From contig CAWHHZ010000002.1 of the NCBI GenBank assembly GCA_963829355.1, positions 1 to 19,284 of the forward strand: a stretch of DNA of 19,284 bases, in the 5' to 3' direction. The notes beneath the pieces are model-generated. The model was not told the DNA's origin, did no database searches, and saw only the letters and a program-made list of their open reading frames with translations. The position numbers were made by a program, and so were the translations under genes. Shown one piece after another: positions 8,935 through 15,567 of the stretch; the first letter of the stretch is position 1, and each line of letters starts with the position of its first letter. This stretch comes from CAWHHZ01 sp963829355. Its GTDB lineage: Bacteria > Acidobacteriota > Thermoanaerobaculia > Gp7-AA8 > JAHWKK01.

Positions 8935-9236
8935 CGCGTCATTCTAAAGGGCCATCCGGTACTTCGATAGCGGGGACGCGATTCCCGCGCCAATTGGTTC
9001 ACCGCTGTAACACGAGGGTCTCCGCTGATGGGACGCCCCAAGCCTCAACGACTCCACCCTCAGGACCCACCCACTCAACGATTCGATGACCGAATGCCCC
9101 AATGACCCAATGACCCAATGACTCAATGACCCAATGACTCAATGACCCAATGACCCAATGACCCCAATGACTCAACGACTCAATGACTCAACGACTCAAT
9201 GACTCAAGCCCCCCTCGGGCAGGTTAAACTGGACGC
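8935..9236. other. Divergent intergenic region with no gene
   Basis: These 302 bases separate the starts of gckA and the diguanylate cyclase, so promoters for both should lie here, but I see no convincing -35/-10 pair. The gckA-proximal part has a small GC-rich inverted repeat (GCGGG at 8970-8974 with CCCGC at 8984-8988). From about 9052 degenerate copies of a CAACGACTC-like unit appear and lead into the regular octamer array at 9101-9205. An open frame on the minus strand (8944-9126) is simply a translation of the repeats and is not called. Confidence 0.7.
9101..9205. repeat. Octanucleotide tandem array, 13 units of AAYGACYC
   Basis: Thirteen contiguous copies of an 8-base unit are seen. 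The first seven alternate AATGACCC and AATGACTC, the eighth (9157-9165) has an extra C, and the last five alternate AATGACTC and AACGACTC. There are no spacers, so it is not a CRISPR. The unit length is not a multiple of three and it ends 31 bases before the start of the diguanylate cyclase gene. The higher-order alternation of two unit types suggests duplication of a 16-base pair of units. Confidence 0.92.
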
Positions 9237-10535
9237 ATGAGGATGCGGCTCAGATCGAGAGTCTTTCTGATGACCACCCTGTGGGCCGCGATGCTTCTGA
9301 GCATTACCGCGTTCCTTTCATGGCGTGCCCGCACGAGTGAACAGGCGTTCACGCATCTGGTCGAAGTGGAAGTCGAGACGATTGCGGTTCTCAACGACTT
9401 CATCTCTTCACAGAACGCGTACCGGGATGCCTGGATGCGAGGAGGGACCGACGGCACTCTTCCTGAGCGGATGGTGCCACTCTACAGGAGCGTCGTGCAG
9501 ATCCTCGACCGTTCAGACAGGATCACAATCGATCCCCGCCTGACGACGCTCACCGGCAGCTACGAGAGCGAGCTTCACCGCGTCGCAGGAGCATGGGAGC
9601 GTGCGAGTCCGTCGGAACGTGACCGTATGTCGCGGAAGCTGGCTGTCCTGTCCGACGGGGCGCGCTCTGCCGCCGACGAGCTGGTCGACATAAAGCGCAG
9701 GCAGATTGCGGCGACCCTGCAGTCTCTCTCCCGGCAGGCACGCGACACGATGTGGTCTTCGCTTGCGATCGCCTGGATCATCGCGATCTTCGCGTTCGCC
9801 CTCGCACGCCGCGCGCTCCAGAGCGTGGTGCATCCGGTGGAACGTCTCTCGGCCGCTGCCGAGTCGATCGCGGAGGGAAACCTTCAGACACGTGCACCGA
9901 TCGGCGGAGACATCGAGATCCGGCGTCTGGGAGAAGCATTCAACAGAATGACAGCGGCACTGATCGCCTCTCACGAAGAGCTCGAAGCGCGGGCGCGCAC
10001 TGACGATCTTACAAGGCTCCCGAATTTCCGAGCGCTCGGCGACGCCATGCGAGACGAGATCGAACGCGCGAATCGATACGATCAGGGATTCGGCGTTCTG
10101 GTCCTCGATCTCGATCATTTCAAGAAGTACAACGACAACTATGGACATCTCGCAGGGAACGAGGCTCTCCAGATGACTGCCTCCGCCATTCGCAGAACAG
10201 TGCGCAGTGTCGATTTCCCGGCGCGCTATGGTGGGGAGGAGTTCGTCGTACTCGTTCCCCGCTGCGATCACGACGGACTTGCGCAGAGTGCGGAACGTAT
10301 CCGTTCGGCGATCGAGATGATCCCGCCGGTGGGCGACCGCCGTTCACTGACGGTGAGTATCGGCGGCGCCCTGTTCCCGGCTGACGGAATGGCGGCCGAT
10401 GAACTGTTCGCGGCGGCGGACCGGCGGCTCTACCAGGCTAAGGAAGGGGGCAGGAATCGCTCCGTGCTACCGGACAGCTCCCCGTCGAACGTCGTTCGGC
10501 ACGTCCCGGTGCGGAAGAGAAAAATTGAAAATTGA
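9237..10535 (+). CDS. Membrane-bound HAMP-GGDEF diguanylate cyclase
   Basis: The 432-residue protein makes cyclic di-GMP from two GTP. It has a first membrane helix (about 9-29), an extracytoplasmic helical sensor region (about 30-172) without a recognised ligand fold, a second helix (about 173-191), a HAMP linker (about 190-245) and a C-terminal GGDEF domain (about 255-412). The active-site loop is GGEEF (332-336), an active variant. DLDHFKKYND (291-300) carries metal and substrate residues. RSVD (323-326), five residues before the active loop, is the RxxD inhibitory site for product feedback. The protein therefore looks catalytically intact and feedback-controlled. The last residues (RKRKIEN) and the stop are read from the A/T-rich inverted repeat. 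ATG 9237 has a second ATG at 9243; neither has a strong Shine-Dalgarno. Confidence 0.93.
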   Translation: MRMRLRSRVFLMTTLWAAMLLSITAFLSWRARTSEQAFTHLVEVEVETIAVLNDFISSQNAYRDAWMRGGTDGTLPERMVPLYRSVVQILDRSDRITIDPRLTTLTGSYESELHRVAGAWERASPSERDRMSRKLAVLSDGARSAADELVDIKRRQIAATLQSLSRQARDTMWSSLAIAWIIAIFAFALARRALQSVVHPVERLSAAAESIAEGNLQTRAPIGGDIEIRRLGEAFNRMTAALIASHEELEARARTDDLTRLPNFRALGDAMRDEIERANRYDQGFGVLVLDLDHFKKYNDNYGHLAGNEALQMTASAIRRTVRSVDFPARYGGEEFVVLVPRCDHDGLAQSAERIRSAIEMIPPVGDRRSLTVSIGGALFPADGMAADELFAAADRRLYQAKEGGRNRSVLPDSSPSNVVRHVPVRKRKIEN

Positions 10536-10600
10536 AAATTGAAAATGCCGCCCACCCTCTCCGCACCGCCTTTCATTTTCAATCTTCAATTTTCAATTTT
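10521..10600. terminator. A/T-rich inverted repeat between convergent genes, likely bidirectional terminator
   Basis: A 27-base arm at 10521-10547, made of 7-base TTGAAAA units, pairs with 10574-10600 with a single mismatch around a 26-base G+C-rich loop. The stem is A/T-only except for the G/C within each unit, so each strand ends in T-rich sequence as in a bidirectional terminator. It holds the stop codon of the diguanylate cyclase (10533-10535) and that of the CDF transporter (10595-10593). Terminator function is inferred from structure and position. Confidence 0.65.
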
Positions 10601-11519
10601 CAACGCCACCTACCACACAGTGAGGGTCATCCACCGGACATCCGGCGTGCTCGAACTGAATCGTCGTGTGTGCGATGCCGTATTTCGCGGACAGCATCGA
10701 TGTGACCCGACTCAGCACCGCCCCCGTGCTCTTCAGCGATACGTCGCCGAGCATGATGTGGCATGACAGCGCCGGTTTCGTCGGCGCAATGGCCCAGATG
10801 TGAAGGTGATGGACGCCGAAGACGTCGGCCTCGTTTGCGAGATCATTCGCCACCTCGTCCGGATCGATCCATCGCGGGGTCCCTTCCAGAAGGAGATTCA
10901 CCGTCTCCTTCAGAATGCCCCACGCGCTCCAGAGGATGAGCGCGGCAATGACGATCGTGACGGCAGCATCCCACACCGGAGCGCCCGTCCACATGATCAG
11001 CAGGGCAGCGAGAATCACTCCGGCCGATGAAAGCGTGTCGCCAAACAGATGGAGGACGGCGGCGCGGATGTTGATGTCGCTCTCGCTCTCCTCGCGCAGC
11101 CAGAGCGTAATGGCGAGATTCAGCCCAATACCCAGGGCTGCGACACCGATCATCCACACACTGTCGACCGGCTCCGGATTCTGGAAGCGGCCCCAGGCCT
11201 CCACCAACAGAAAAAGCGTGAACCCTACCAGAGCCGCGGCGTTGACGAACGCCACCAGGATCCCGGCACGCTGGTAACCGAAGGACTTTACAGCGGTCGC
11301 CGGCCTCTTCTCGAAGATCACGACCGCCAGAGCGAGCACGAGAGCAACGGCATCGGTGACATTGTGCAGCGCGTCCCCGATCAGGGCGAGCGCGTTCGCG
11401 TAATATCCGACGGCGAGCTCGATCGCAACGAATGCGAGCGTCGCCACCGTGGCGACGATCAGCTTCGTCCGGATGCGCTCCCCCGCGACTTGAGTCCTGC
11501 TGTGCTCGTGGGATCTCAT
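10593..11519 (-). CDS. CDF-family zinc/cation efflux transporter (CzcD/ZnT-like)
   Basis: The 308-residue inner-membrane protein exports divalent cations, most likely zinc, in exchange for protons. It has a histidine-bearing N-terminus (MRSHEHSRTQ), six expected membrane helices between about 20 and 205, and a cytosolic C-terminal domain (about 210-295) with VHHLHIWAI. The transport site is HxxxD in helix 2 (H52, D56, in GDALHNVTD) and HxxxD in helix 5 (H157, D161, in VLHLFGD). The H/D pairs are typical of zinc-selective members. The ATG at 11519 has GGAG five bases upstream, which rejects the open frame running 40 codons further into the purD end. It lies 49 nt downstream of purD on the same strand, so co-transcription is likely. 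The stop is inside the inverted repeat. Confidence 0.92.
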   Translation of the reverse strand: MRSHEHSRTQVAGERIRTKLIVATVATLAFVAIELAVGYYANALALIGDALHNVTDAVALVLALAVVIFEKRPATAVKSFGYQRAGILVAFVNAAALVGFTLFLLVEAWGRFQNPEPVDSVWMIGVAALGIGLNLAITLWLREESESDINIRAAVLHLFGDTLSSAGVILAALLIMWTGAPVWDAAVTIVIAALILWSAWGILKETVNLLLEGTPRWIDPDEVANDLANEADVFGVHHLHIWAIAPTKPALSCHIMLGDVSLKSTGAVLSRVTSMLSAKYGIAHTTIQFEHAGCPVDDPHCVVGGVEN

Positions 11520-11524
11520 GAGAT

Positions 11525-11528
11525 CTCC
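11525..11528 (-). promoter_or_regulatory. Shine-Dalgarno of the CDF transporter
   Basis: GGAG on the minus strand lies 5 nt before the ATG at 11519 and decides this start over the longer open frame. Confidence 0.75.
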
Positions 11529-11568
11529 AGCCCTTGAGCCGGGGTGGACGAGCGATACGGTGCGAGAA

Positions 11569-12855
11569 TCAGTCCGAACCGCTCTGCTTCCGCTTCTCCA
11601 GTGCGCGGTAACCGATGTCCCTGCGGTAGAACGCTCCATCGAACTTCACGTTCCTGGCAGCCTCATACACCTTCTTCAGCGTCTGGCCCATGGTCTCGCC
11701 ATGTGCAGCCACTGTGACGACGCGGCCCGCGCTGGTGACCAGCTTGCCATCCTTCCGCTCCGTCCCGGAATGAAAGAATACGACGGAAGGATCATCGACC
11801 GGCTCTACCGAGACCTCTACGCCCTTCGCGACGTCGCCGGGATAGCCATCCATCGCAACCACCACACACGCAGCCGCTTCCTTCTTCCATTGAAGCTTCG
11901 TCTCCCCCAGGTTCCCCTGGGCGACCTTCAGCATGACCTCGGCGAGATCGCTGTCGAGACGCAGGAGCTGCGCCTGCGTCTCCGGGTCCCCAAAGCGGCA
12001 GTTGTACTCCAGCACCTTCGGCCCCGCGGAAGTGAGCATGATGCCGGCATACAGACAGCCGGAGTAGAGGCGATTCTCTTCGGCCATCCCCTGAACGGTC
12101 GGCAGCATGATCCGCTTCATGATCTCCGCGGCCGTCTCGCCCGGGAGAACGATGGCCGGAGAATGAGCTCCCATACCACCCGAATTGGGACCCTCATCTC
12201 CGTCGAACGCCTTCTTATAATCTTTGGCGGGAGCGATCGGGGCGATTCGCTTCCCATCGGTGAGAACCATGAACGAAACTTCTTCACCCTCGAGGAAGTC
12301 TTCTATGACGATGCGACTGCCTGCATTCCCGAACTTACGGCTCTCGAACACGAGCTTCAGGTACTCGTCGGCTTCCTCTTCGTTCTGGACGATGGCCACA
12401 CCCTTGCCGCCAGCCAGTCCTTCGACCTTGATGACTGCGGGAAATCCCAGCTCTTTGAGATACTCTCGTGACTCCTCGGCACTCATGCAAACCTTGGCGG
12501 TGGCCGTTGGAATCGAGTACTTCTTCATGAACTCCTTGGAAAAGACTTTCGAGCCTTCGATCTCGGCAGCGAGCCGGGTCGGTCCGAAGATCAGGAGCCC
12601 CCGCTTCTGGAACTCGTCGACGATGCCGAGAGTGAGTGGAAGCTCCGGGCCTACGACGGTAAGATCGATCTTCAGTTTTTCGGCGAAATCCGCCAGCTCG
12701 ACGACATCCGCAACACCGATCGGCACACAGTCGGCAATCTCGGCGATTCCGCCGTTACCCGGCGCCGCAAACAGCTCGTCGACGAGCGGAGACTGCTTCA
12801 ACTTCCAACAGATCGCGTGTTCCCGGCCTCCCTGGCCGACAACCAAGACTCGCAT
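11569..12855 (-). CDS. purD: Phosphoribosylamine-glycine ligase (GAR synthetase)
   Basis: This enzyme joins glycine to 5-phosphoribosylamine with ATP, the second step of purine synthesis. The 428-residue product has the usual length and the family order: N-domain start MRVLVVGQGGREHA, VGPELPL near 68-74, the ATP-grasp stretch KVEGLAGGKGVAI (143-155), the DYKKAFDGDEGPNSGGMGAHSP signature (212-233) and EYNCRFGDPETQ (283-294) with metal ligands. Only the GQGG in place of the commoner GSGG or GGGG is slightly unusual. The ATG at 12855 has GAGG five bases upstream; an open frame continues to 13188 but overlaps the sigma-factor gene and adds no family sequence. The gene is divergent from the sigma operon and is followed by the CDF transporter. 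Confidence 0.96.
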   Translation of the reverse strand: MRVLVVGQGGREHAICWKLKQSPLVDELFAAPGNGGIAEIADCVPIGVADVVELADFAEKLKIDLTVVGPELPLTLGIVDEFQKRGLLIFGPTRLAAEIEGSKVFSKEFMKKYSIPTATAKVCMSAEESREYLKELGFPAVIKVEGLAGGKGVAIVQNEEEADEYLKLVFESRKFGNAGSRIVIEDFLEGEEVSFMVLTDGKRIAPIAPAKDYKKAFDGDEGPNSGGMGAHSPAIVLPGETAAEIMKRIMLPTVQGMAEENRLYSGCLYAGIMLTSAGPKVLEYNCRFGDPETQAQLLRLDSDLAEVMLKVAQGNLGETKLQWKKEAAACVVVAMDGYPGDVAKGVEVSVEPVDDPSVVFFHSGTERKDGKLVTSAGRVVTVAAHGETMGQTLKKVYEAARNVKFDGAFYRRDIGYRALEKRKQSGSD

Positions 12856-12860
12856 CTTCA

Positions 12861-12864
12861 CCTC
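12861..12864 (-). promoter_or_regulatory. Shine-Dalgarno of purD
   Basis: GAGG on the minus strand is 5 nt from the ATG at 12855 and supports the start at the conserved MRVLVVG. Confidence 0.7.
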
Positions 12865-12996
12865 AGATTCATGGATTTCGTTCCGGTCCGACCGAAGTTT
12901 ATGCCATTGCACCCAACTCGGAAAGCCAGAGAGCTCCGGTGCAGGGCTTCCGACCGCCCTAGACGCTTTTAGAGCGAGCTCCGTATCTCTGTCTGT

Positions 12997-13614
12997 ATGG
13001 GTGCAGAGCTCAAGCTGATGACGACTACTCGGGACGAGACGCCGGATGATGATCGCGCTCTGATCGAGGAGTGCCTTGCCGGGGATTCGGCAGCATTCGA
13101 GGACCTCGTCAGGAGGAAGACCTCGAAAGTCTACGGCCACTGCCTCCGGATGATCGGTAATGTCGAGGATGCTCGCGACATTGCCCAACTCGTCTTCATA
13201 AGGCTGTGGGAGAAGCTCGAGAAGTATGACCCATCCTACACATTCGATACTTGGCTCTACAGGCTCGTCAGCAATGTGACGATCGACTTCGTCCGAAGCA
13301 GGCAGACGAGGGACAACGCAGTCCAGTCGACGTTGAGACTGGTCAAGGATTCCGAGGATGCGGAGCAGCCGGTGGTGATCGCCGGGAAGGAAGTGGAAAG
13401 GATTTTCGAGGAAGTCTCGAGCTCGCTTTCCCCGAAACAGAAGGAAGTCTTCGTGCTCAAGGAGATGGACGATCTGACCTCACCCGAGATCGCCGAGATT
13501 CTCGAGTGCAGTGAGTCGACTGTGAGAAACCATCTGTTCAATGCACGTAAAGTCCTCCGGCGCGAGCTCGAGCAGCGGTATCCCGAGTACGCCCGGCTGT
13601 GGAGTGAACGATGA
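12997..13614 (+). CDS. ECF-type RNA polymerase sigma factor
   Basis: The 205-residue protein is a group IV sigma factor that would direct RNA polymerase to a small regulon. Sigma region 2 spans about 28-100 (GDSAAFEDLV, then DARDIAQLVFIRLWEKL and FDTWLYRLVSNVTIDFVRSR). Sigma region 4 spans about 138-192 (LSPKQKEVFVLKEMDDLTSPEIAEIL, then a helix-turn-helix ECSESTVRNHLFNARKVLRREL). There is no region 3, as expected. The start at 12997 is the longest; ATG 13018 (MTTTRDE) is equally plausible, and neither has a clear Shine-Dalgarno. The gene heads an operon with an anti-sigma gene that overlaps by 4 nt (ATGA). By family habit the pair probably regulates its own promoter, but I could not identify a GGAAC-type -35 in the 141-base gap to purD. 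Confidence 0.92.
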   Translation: MGAELKLMTTTRDETPDDDRALIEECLAGDSAAFEDLVRRKTSKVYGHCLRMIGNVEDARDIAQLVFIRLWEKLEKYDPSYTFDTWLYRLVSNVTIDFVRSRQTRDNAVQSTLRLVKDSEDAEQPVVIAGKEVERIFEEVSSSLSPKQKEVFVLKEMDDLTSPEIAEILECSESTVRNHLFNARKVLRRELEQRYPEYARLWSER

Positions 13615-14144
13615 ATTGCACTGAGTACAGAAAGCGGCTCGAAGCCGCAGACGATTCGCCGGAACTGCTGGCGCACCAGAGAGAGTGTGCCGAGTGTCTG
13701 GAGCTCGCGATTGCTCAGGAGCCCTCCTCACTCTTCTCCACGATGGGAGGCGACGAGATGCTGCCGCCCGGCGGTCTCGATGCGTTCGTTTCCGGAGTGA
13801 TGAATGAAGTCAGGCTGCGCGAGACGGAAAGGTCGCTCGAAACCGAAGAGAATCCCGTGAGGATCGCCTGGTGGTGGGCTGCTGCTGCCGCCGTTTTCGT
13901 GACGTTCACGTCGTGGATCGCGATCCAGCCCCGGTTCTCGCCCGAGCCCGCGCCGGTTCATCAAACTGCCATTGTTGCGGAGGCCGCACCTGTGGCGGAA
14001 GCTGAACTGGCACCTACGATGACACGACCTGTAGTGACTGAATATGCCCGAGCGGAAGCGACCATTGTCGAACTTCCGTCTGAATCCGTTGATGACCTGA
14101 AGATCGTGATGATCTTCGACGATTCTCTTCCCCAGGACCTTTGA
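13611..14144 (+). CDS. Single-pass anti-sigma factor with ZAS zinc finger
   Basis: The 177-residue product should hold the preceding sigma factor inactive at the inner membrane. Its N-terminal cytosolic part has the ZAS-type motif HxxxCxxC (H22, C26, C29, within AHQRECAEC) plus C3. A linker is followed by one membrane helix (about 84-105, RIAWWWAAAAAVFVTFTSWIAI). The external part is rich in Pro and Ala (about 108-145) and ends in an acidic conserved-looking tail, VDDLKIVMIFDDSLPQDL. It overlaps the sigma gene by ATGA and the next gene by TGATG, so all three are translationally coupled. The short periplasmic domain resembles no sensor that I recognise. Calling it an anti-sigma factor rests on the zinc motif, topology and position rather than on overall similarity. 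Confidence 0.82.
   Translation: MNCTEYRKRLEAADDSPELLAHQRECAECLELAIAQEPSSLFSTMGGDEMLPPGGLDAFVSGVMNEVRLRETERSLETEENPVRIAWWWAAAAAVFVTFTSWIAIQPRFSPEPAPVHQTAIVAEAAPVAEAELAPTMTRPVVTEYARAEATIVELPSESVDDLKIVMIFDDSLPQDL
14134..14137 (+). promoter_or_regulatory. Shine-Dalgarno of the secretin-like gene
   Basis: AGGA lies 6 nt before ATG 14144, inside the anti-sigma coding sequence. It favours 14144 over the in-frame TTG at 14141 and over the ATG at 14147. Confidence 0.6.
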
Positions 14145-14818
14145 TGATGAAGCCAGTGATGAAAACAGCCATGTTGATCGCCCTGCTCGCTCTGACGATT
14201 CCAGTCTGGGCCGCAGGAGACTCACTCGTGTCGCGAGCCTTCGAGCTCGAGCACAAGGACCCGCAGGCGGTGGTTGCGATGATTCAGGGACTGCTGTCGC
14301 GAGATGGCTCCTACTCGATTCAGCCCGCGAAGCAGACGCTCGTCGTCACCGATACCCCGGCTACGCTCGAGAAGGTTGCGAAAGTCCTCGCACAGCTCGA
14401 CGTCCCGCCCCGCAGCTACACGCTGAATCTCACGCTCGTGTCGGCCTCCAGATCTTCGAGCCCGGCTCCTGTTCCTGACGATCTGCTGGAGATCTCGAAG
14501 AAGCTCTCTGGAGTTCTCCGCTTCAACACGTTCGAAAAGCTGGGATCGACCTCTGCACGCGGGAACGAAGGAACGGATCTCGTCGTGACACTCGATGGCT
14601 ACCATGCATCGTTCGGCTTCGGGCAGTACGACCCTCTCAGCCAGTCCCTCAAGATCGACGAATTCCGTCTCGATCGCACGAAAGATTCAGCCGGATCTCC
14701 TCTGATCCGTACGAGCCTCAATCTCCGAGTGGGCCAGACCGTGGTCCTCGGAGCGTCGCGTCAACCCGAGAGTGGCAAAGCACTGATGATTGTTCTCCTC
14801 GTCGAGGAGAATCGCTGA
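14144..14818 (+). CDS. Small exported secretin-like protein (N1/NolW-like domain, no pore)
   Basis: The 224-residue product starts with a signal peptide (MKTAMLIALLALTIPVWAAG after two extra residues), so it should be periplasmic. Residues about 30-90 (FELEHKDPQAVVAMIQGLL, then TLVVTDTPATLEKVAKVLAQLDV) match the ring-forming N1 type domain of secretins: a beta strand, helix, strand with V.DTP..LE.V...L..LDV. The remainder is a beta-rich domain ending ...RTSLNLRVGQTVVLGASRQ, which recalls the G.TVVLGG turn at the end of the secretin beta-domain, but the length is far too short for the pore and the gate region. It is the third gene of the sigma and anti-sigma operon. It may be a sensor partner or a remnant of a larger secretin; the coupling and intact reading frame favour a functional product. 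Confidence 0.72.
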   Translation: MMKPVMKTAMLIALLALTIPVWAAGDSLVSRAFELEHKDPQAVVAMIQGLLSRDGSYSIQPAKQTLVVTDTPATLEKVAKVLAQLDVPPRSYTLNLTLVSASRSSSPAPVPDDLLEISKKLSGVLRFNTFEKLGSTSARGNEGTDLVVTLDGYHASFGFGQYDPLSQSLKIDEFRLDRTKDSAGSPLIRTSLNLRVGQTVVLGASRQPESGKALMIVLLVEENR

Positions 14819-14823
14819 ACTGA

Positions 14824-14850
14824 CGGGGTGGGGGGTGATGTCCCCGCCCC
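14824..14850 (+). other. G/C hairpin just after the secretin-like gene
   Basis: GGGGTGGGG and CCCCGCCCC form an inverted repeat around a short GGTGATGT-type loop, with one wobble pair. It lies 6 nt after the stop and precedes the stronger terminator. Its role is unclear; it may help stop or protect the transcript. Confidence 0.5.
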
Positions 14851-14855
14851 GGCGT

Positions 14856-15539
14856 CTACACGTAGAACCCGGCCGCCTGCGCAAGCAGGCGGCCTTTTGT
14901 TATCCTGAGAGGCTGTGAAGGATCGCGTTCGGGACGACTCGAAGTGAATTGCGAGGGGACTGAGGGCGAGTATGACTCCACGCGATCCTTCGCTTCGCTC
15001 AGGATGACAGCCGGCATCCCTTCGACTGGCGTCTGAACGCGGGCCACGTAGAGGACCGCCCTCAGCTCTCCGGTTCCCGCTCGTGCGATCACCGCGGCTC
15101 CGCACAGCAACTGCCCCAGCAGCAGCGTCATCGAGACCCCATGAAGTGCCCCGAAATGACGACGCACCGGATCCGACCTATCGAGATCGGAGATTGAACC
15201 CGCGATCGACGCCCGGACATCGTGAATCCGGTTATCGACCATCCATTGCGCATTGGCCAGAACGACCGCGGCGACGATCAGTGCCAGCGGCCACTTCCAT
15301 CTGAACCGGCGTGACAGCAGGACGAGCAAGGGCCCGATCACGGACAGCCAGTGCCATTTCGAGAGCATCGCCCCGACGACCGCCGCCGCAGTACCTGGTT
15401 CTCCGGCAGCCGAGAACGCGGCAGGTGCCGCGATCGCGGCGAGAAATGCGCCTCCGCCGACCCACAAGGCGAGGGAGAGGCGGGCGAGCGTGGTGAGAGC
15501 TCGAGTGGTCACCTTGATCGTTTCCCGTTCATCGTTCAT
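14856..15539 (-). CDS. DUF4149-like membrane protein with a tail read from a repeat element
   Basis: The 227-residue product has about four hydrophobic segments (roughly 20-42, 62-76, 84-98 and 135-152). The first is ALWVGGGAFLAAIAAPAAF, as in the DUF4149/TMEM205-type family, whose function is unknown. From about residue 177 on, the protein is not family-like: it reads VILSEAKDRVE, the translation of the intergenic repeat at 14899-15009, and then GRLLAQAAGFYV, the translation of the terminator stem at 14871-14894. The native stop has therefore been lost. The ATG at 15539 lies in a run of GTTCATC repeats; a GTG at 15512 would start right at VTTRALTTLARL and is plausible. The gene lies 28 nt downstream of the UPF0316 gene on the same strand and was probably co-transcribed with it. 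Confidence 0.65.
   Translation of the reverse strand: MNDERETIKVTTRALTTLARLSLALWVGGGAFLAAIAAPAAFSAAGEPGTAAAVVGAMLSKWHWLSVIGPLLVLLSRRFRWKWPLALIVAAVVLANAQWMVDNRIHDVRASIAGSISDLDRSDPVRRHFGALHGVSMTLLLGQLLCGAAVIARAGTGELRAVLYVARVQTPVEGMPAVILSEAKDRVESYSPSVPSQFTSSRPERDPSQPLRITKGRLLAQAAGFYV
14871..14902 (+). terminator. Strong Rho-independent terminator of the sigma operon
   Basis: GGCCGCCTGC (14871-14880), loop GCAA, and GCAGGCGGCC (14885-14894) form a perfect 10-bp stem followed by TTTTGTTA. It ends the sigma/anti-sigma/secretin-like transcript. The start of the repeat element overlaps its T-tract. On the other strand the same bases encode the tail of the DUF4149-like frame. Confidence 0.9.
14899..15009. 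repeat. Palindromic intergenic repeat, copy 1 (111 bp)
   Basis: The outer ends GTTATCCTGAG (14899-14909) and CTCAGGATGAC (14999-15009) are an 11-base inverted repeat with one mismatch. Inside them GTGAAGGATCGCG (near 14914-14926) pairs with CGCGATCCTTCGC (14981-14993) across a bulge. The copy lies immediately after the terminator hairpin and its right end is inside the DUF4149-like frame. Translation of such elements gives ILSEAKD or HPERSEG peptides, which turn up in many unrelated annotated proteins. Copy 2 lies at 17875-17971 in the same orientation. Confidence 0.87.
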
Positions 15540-15554
15540 CGTTCATCGTTCGTC
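15527..15554. repeat. Heptanucleotide repeat, four units of GTTCRTC
   Basis: Three exact GTTCATC units (15527-15547) are followed by GTTCGTC and a degenerate fifth unit (GTTCCGTC, to 15562). On the minus strand each exact unit supplies an ATG in a different frame; only the one at 15539 is in frame with the DUF4149-like protein. The array fills the gap between that gene and the UPF0316 gene. Confidence 0.88.
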
Positions 15555-15567
15555 GTTCCGTCGACTC

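Noticed and set aside
8944..9126. A 60-codon minus-strand frame (SHWVIGSLGHS-like)
   Set aside because: It is the literal translation of the octamer repeat and has no independent support.
9101..9205. Possible CRISPR array
   Set aside because: The units are contiguous octamers with no spacers, and no cas gene is nearby.
11518..12471. A 317-codon open frame opposite purD
   Set aside because: Its composition and position are those of a shadow of the conserved purD frame.
14144..14818. A full type II/III or type IV pilus secretin
   Set aside because: At 224 residues it lacks the pore domain; only the N1-like domain and a short beta-rich end are present.
14761..15105. A minus-strand frame containing CHPERSEGS
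   Set aside because: This is the other reading frame of the palindromic repeat, a common source of false proteins.
15527..15554. On/off phase variation by the GTTCATC array
   Set aside because: The in-frame ATG is in the second unit from the gene, so gain or loss of outer units does not change the reading frame.
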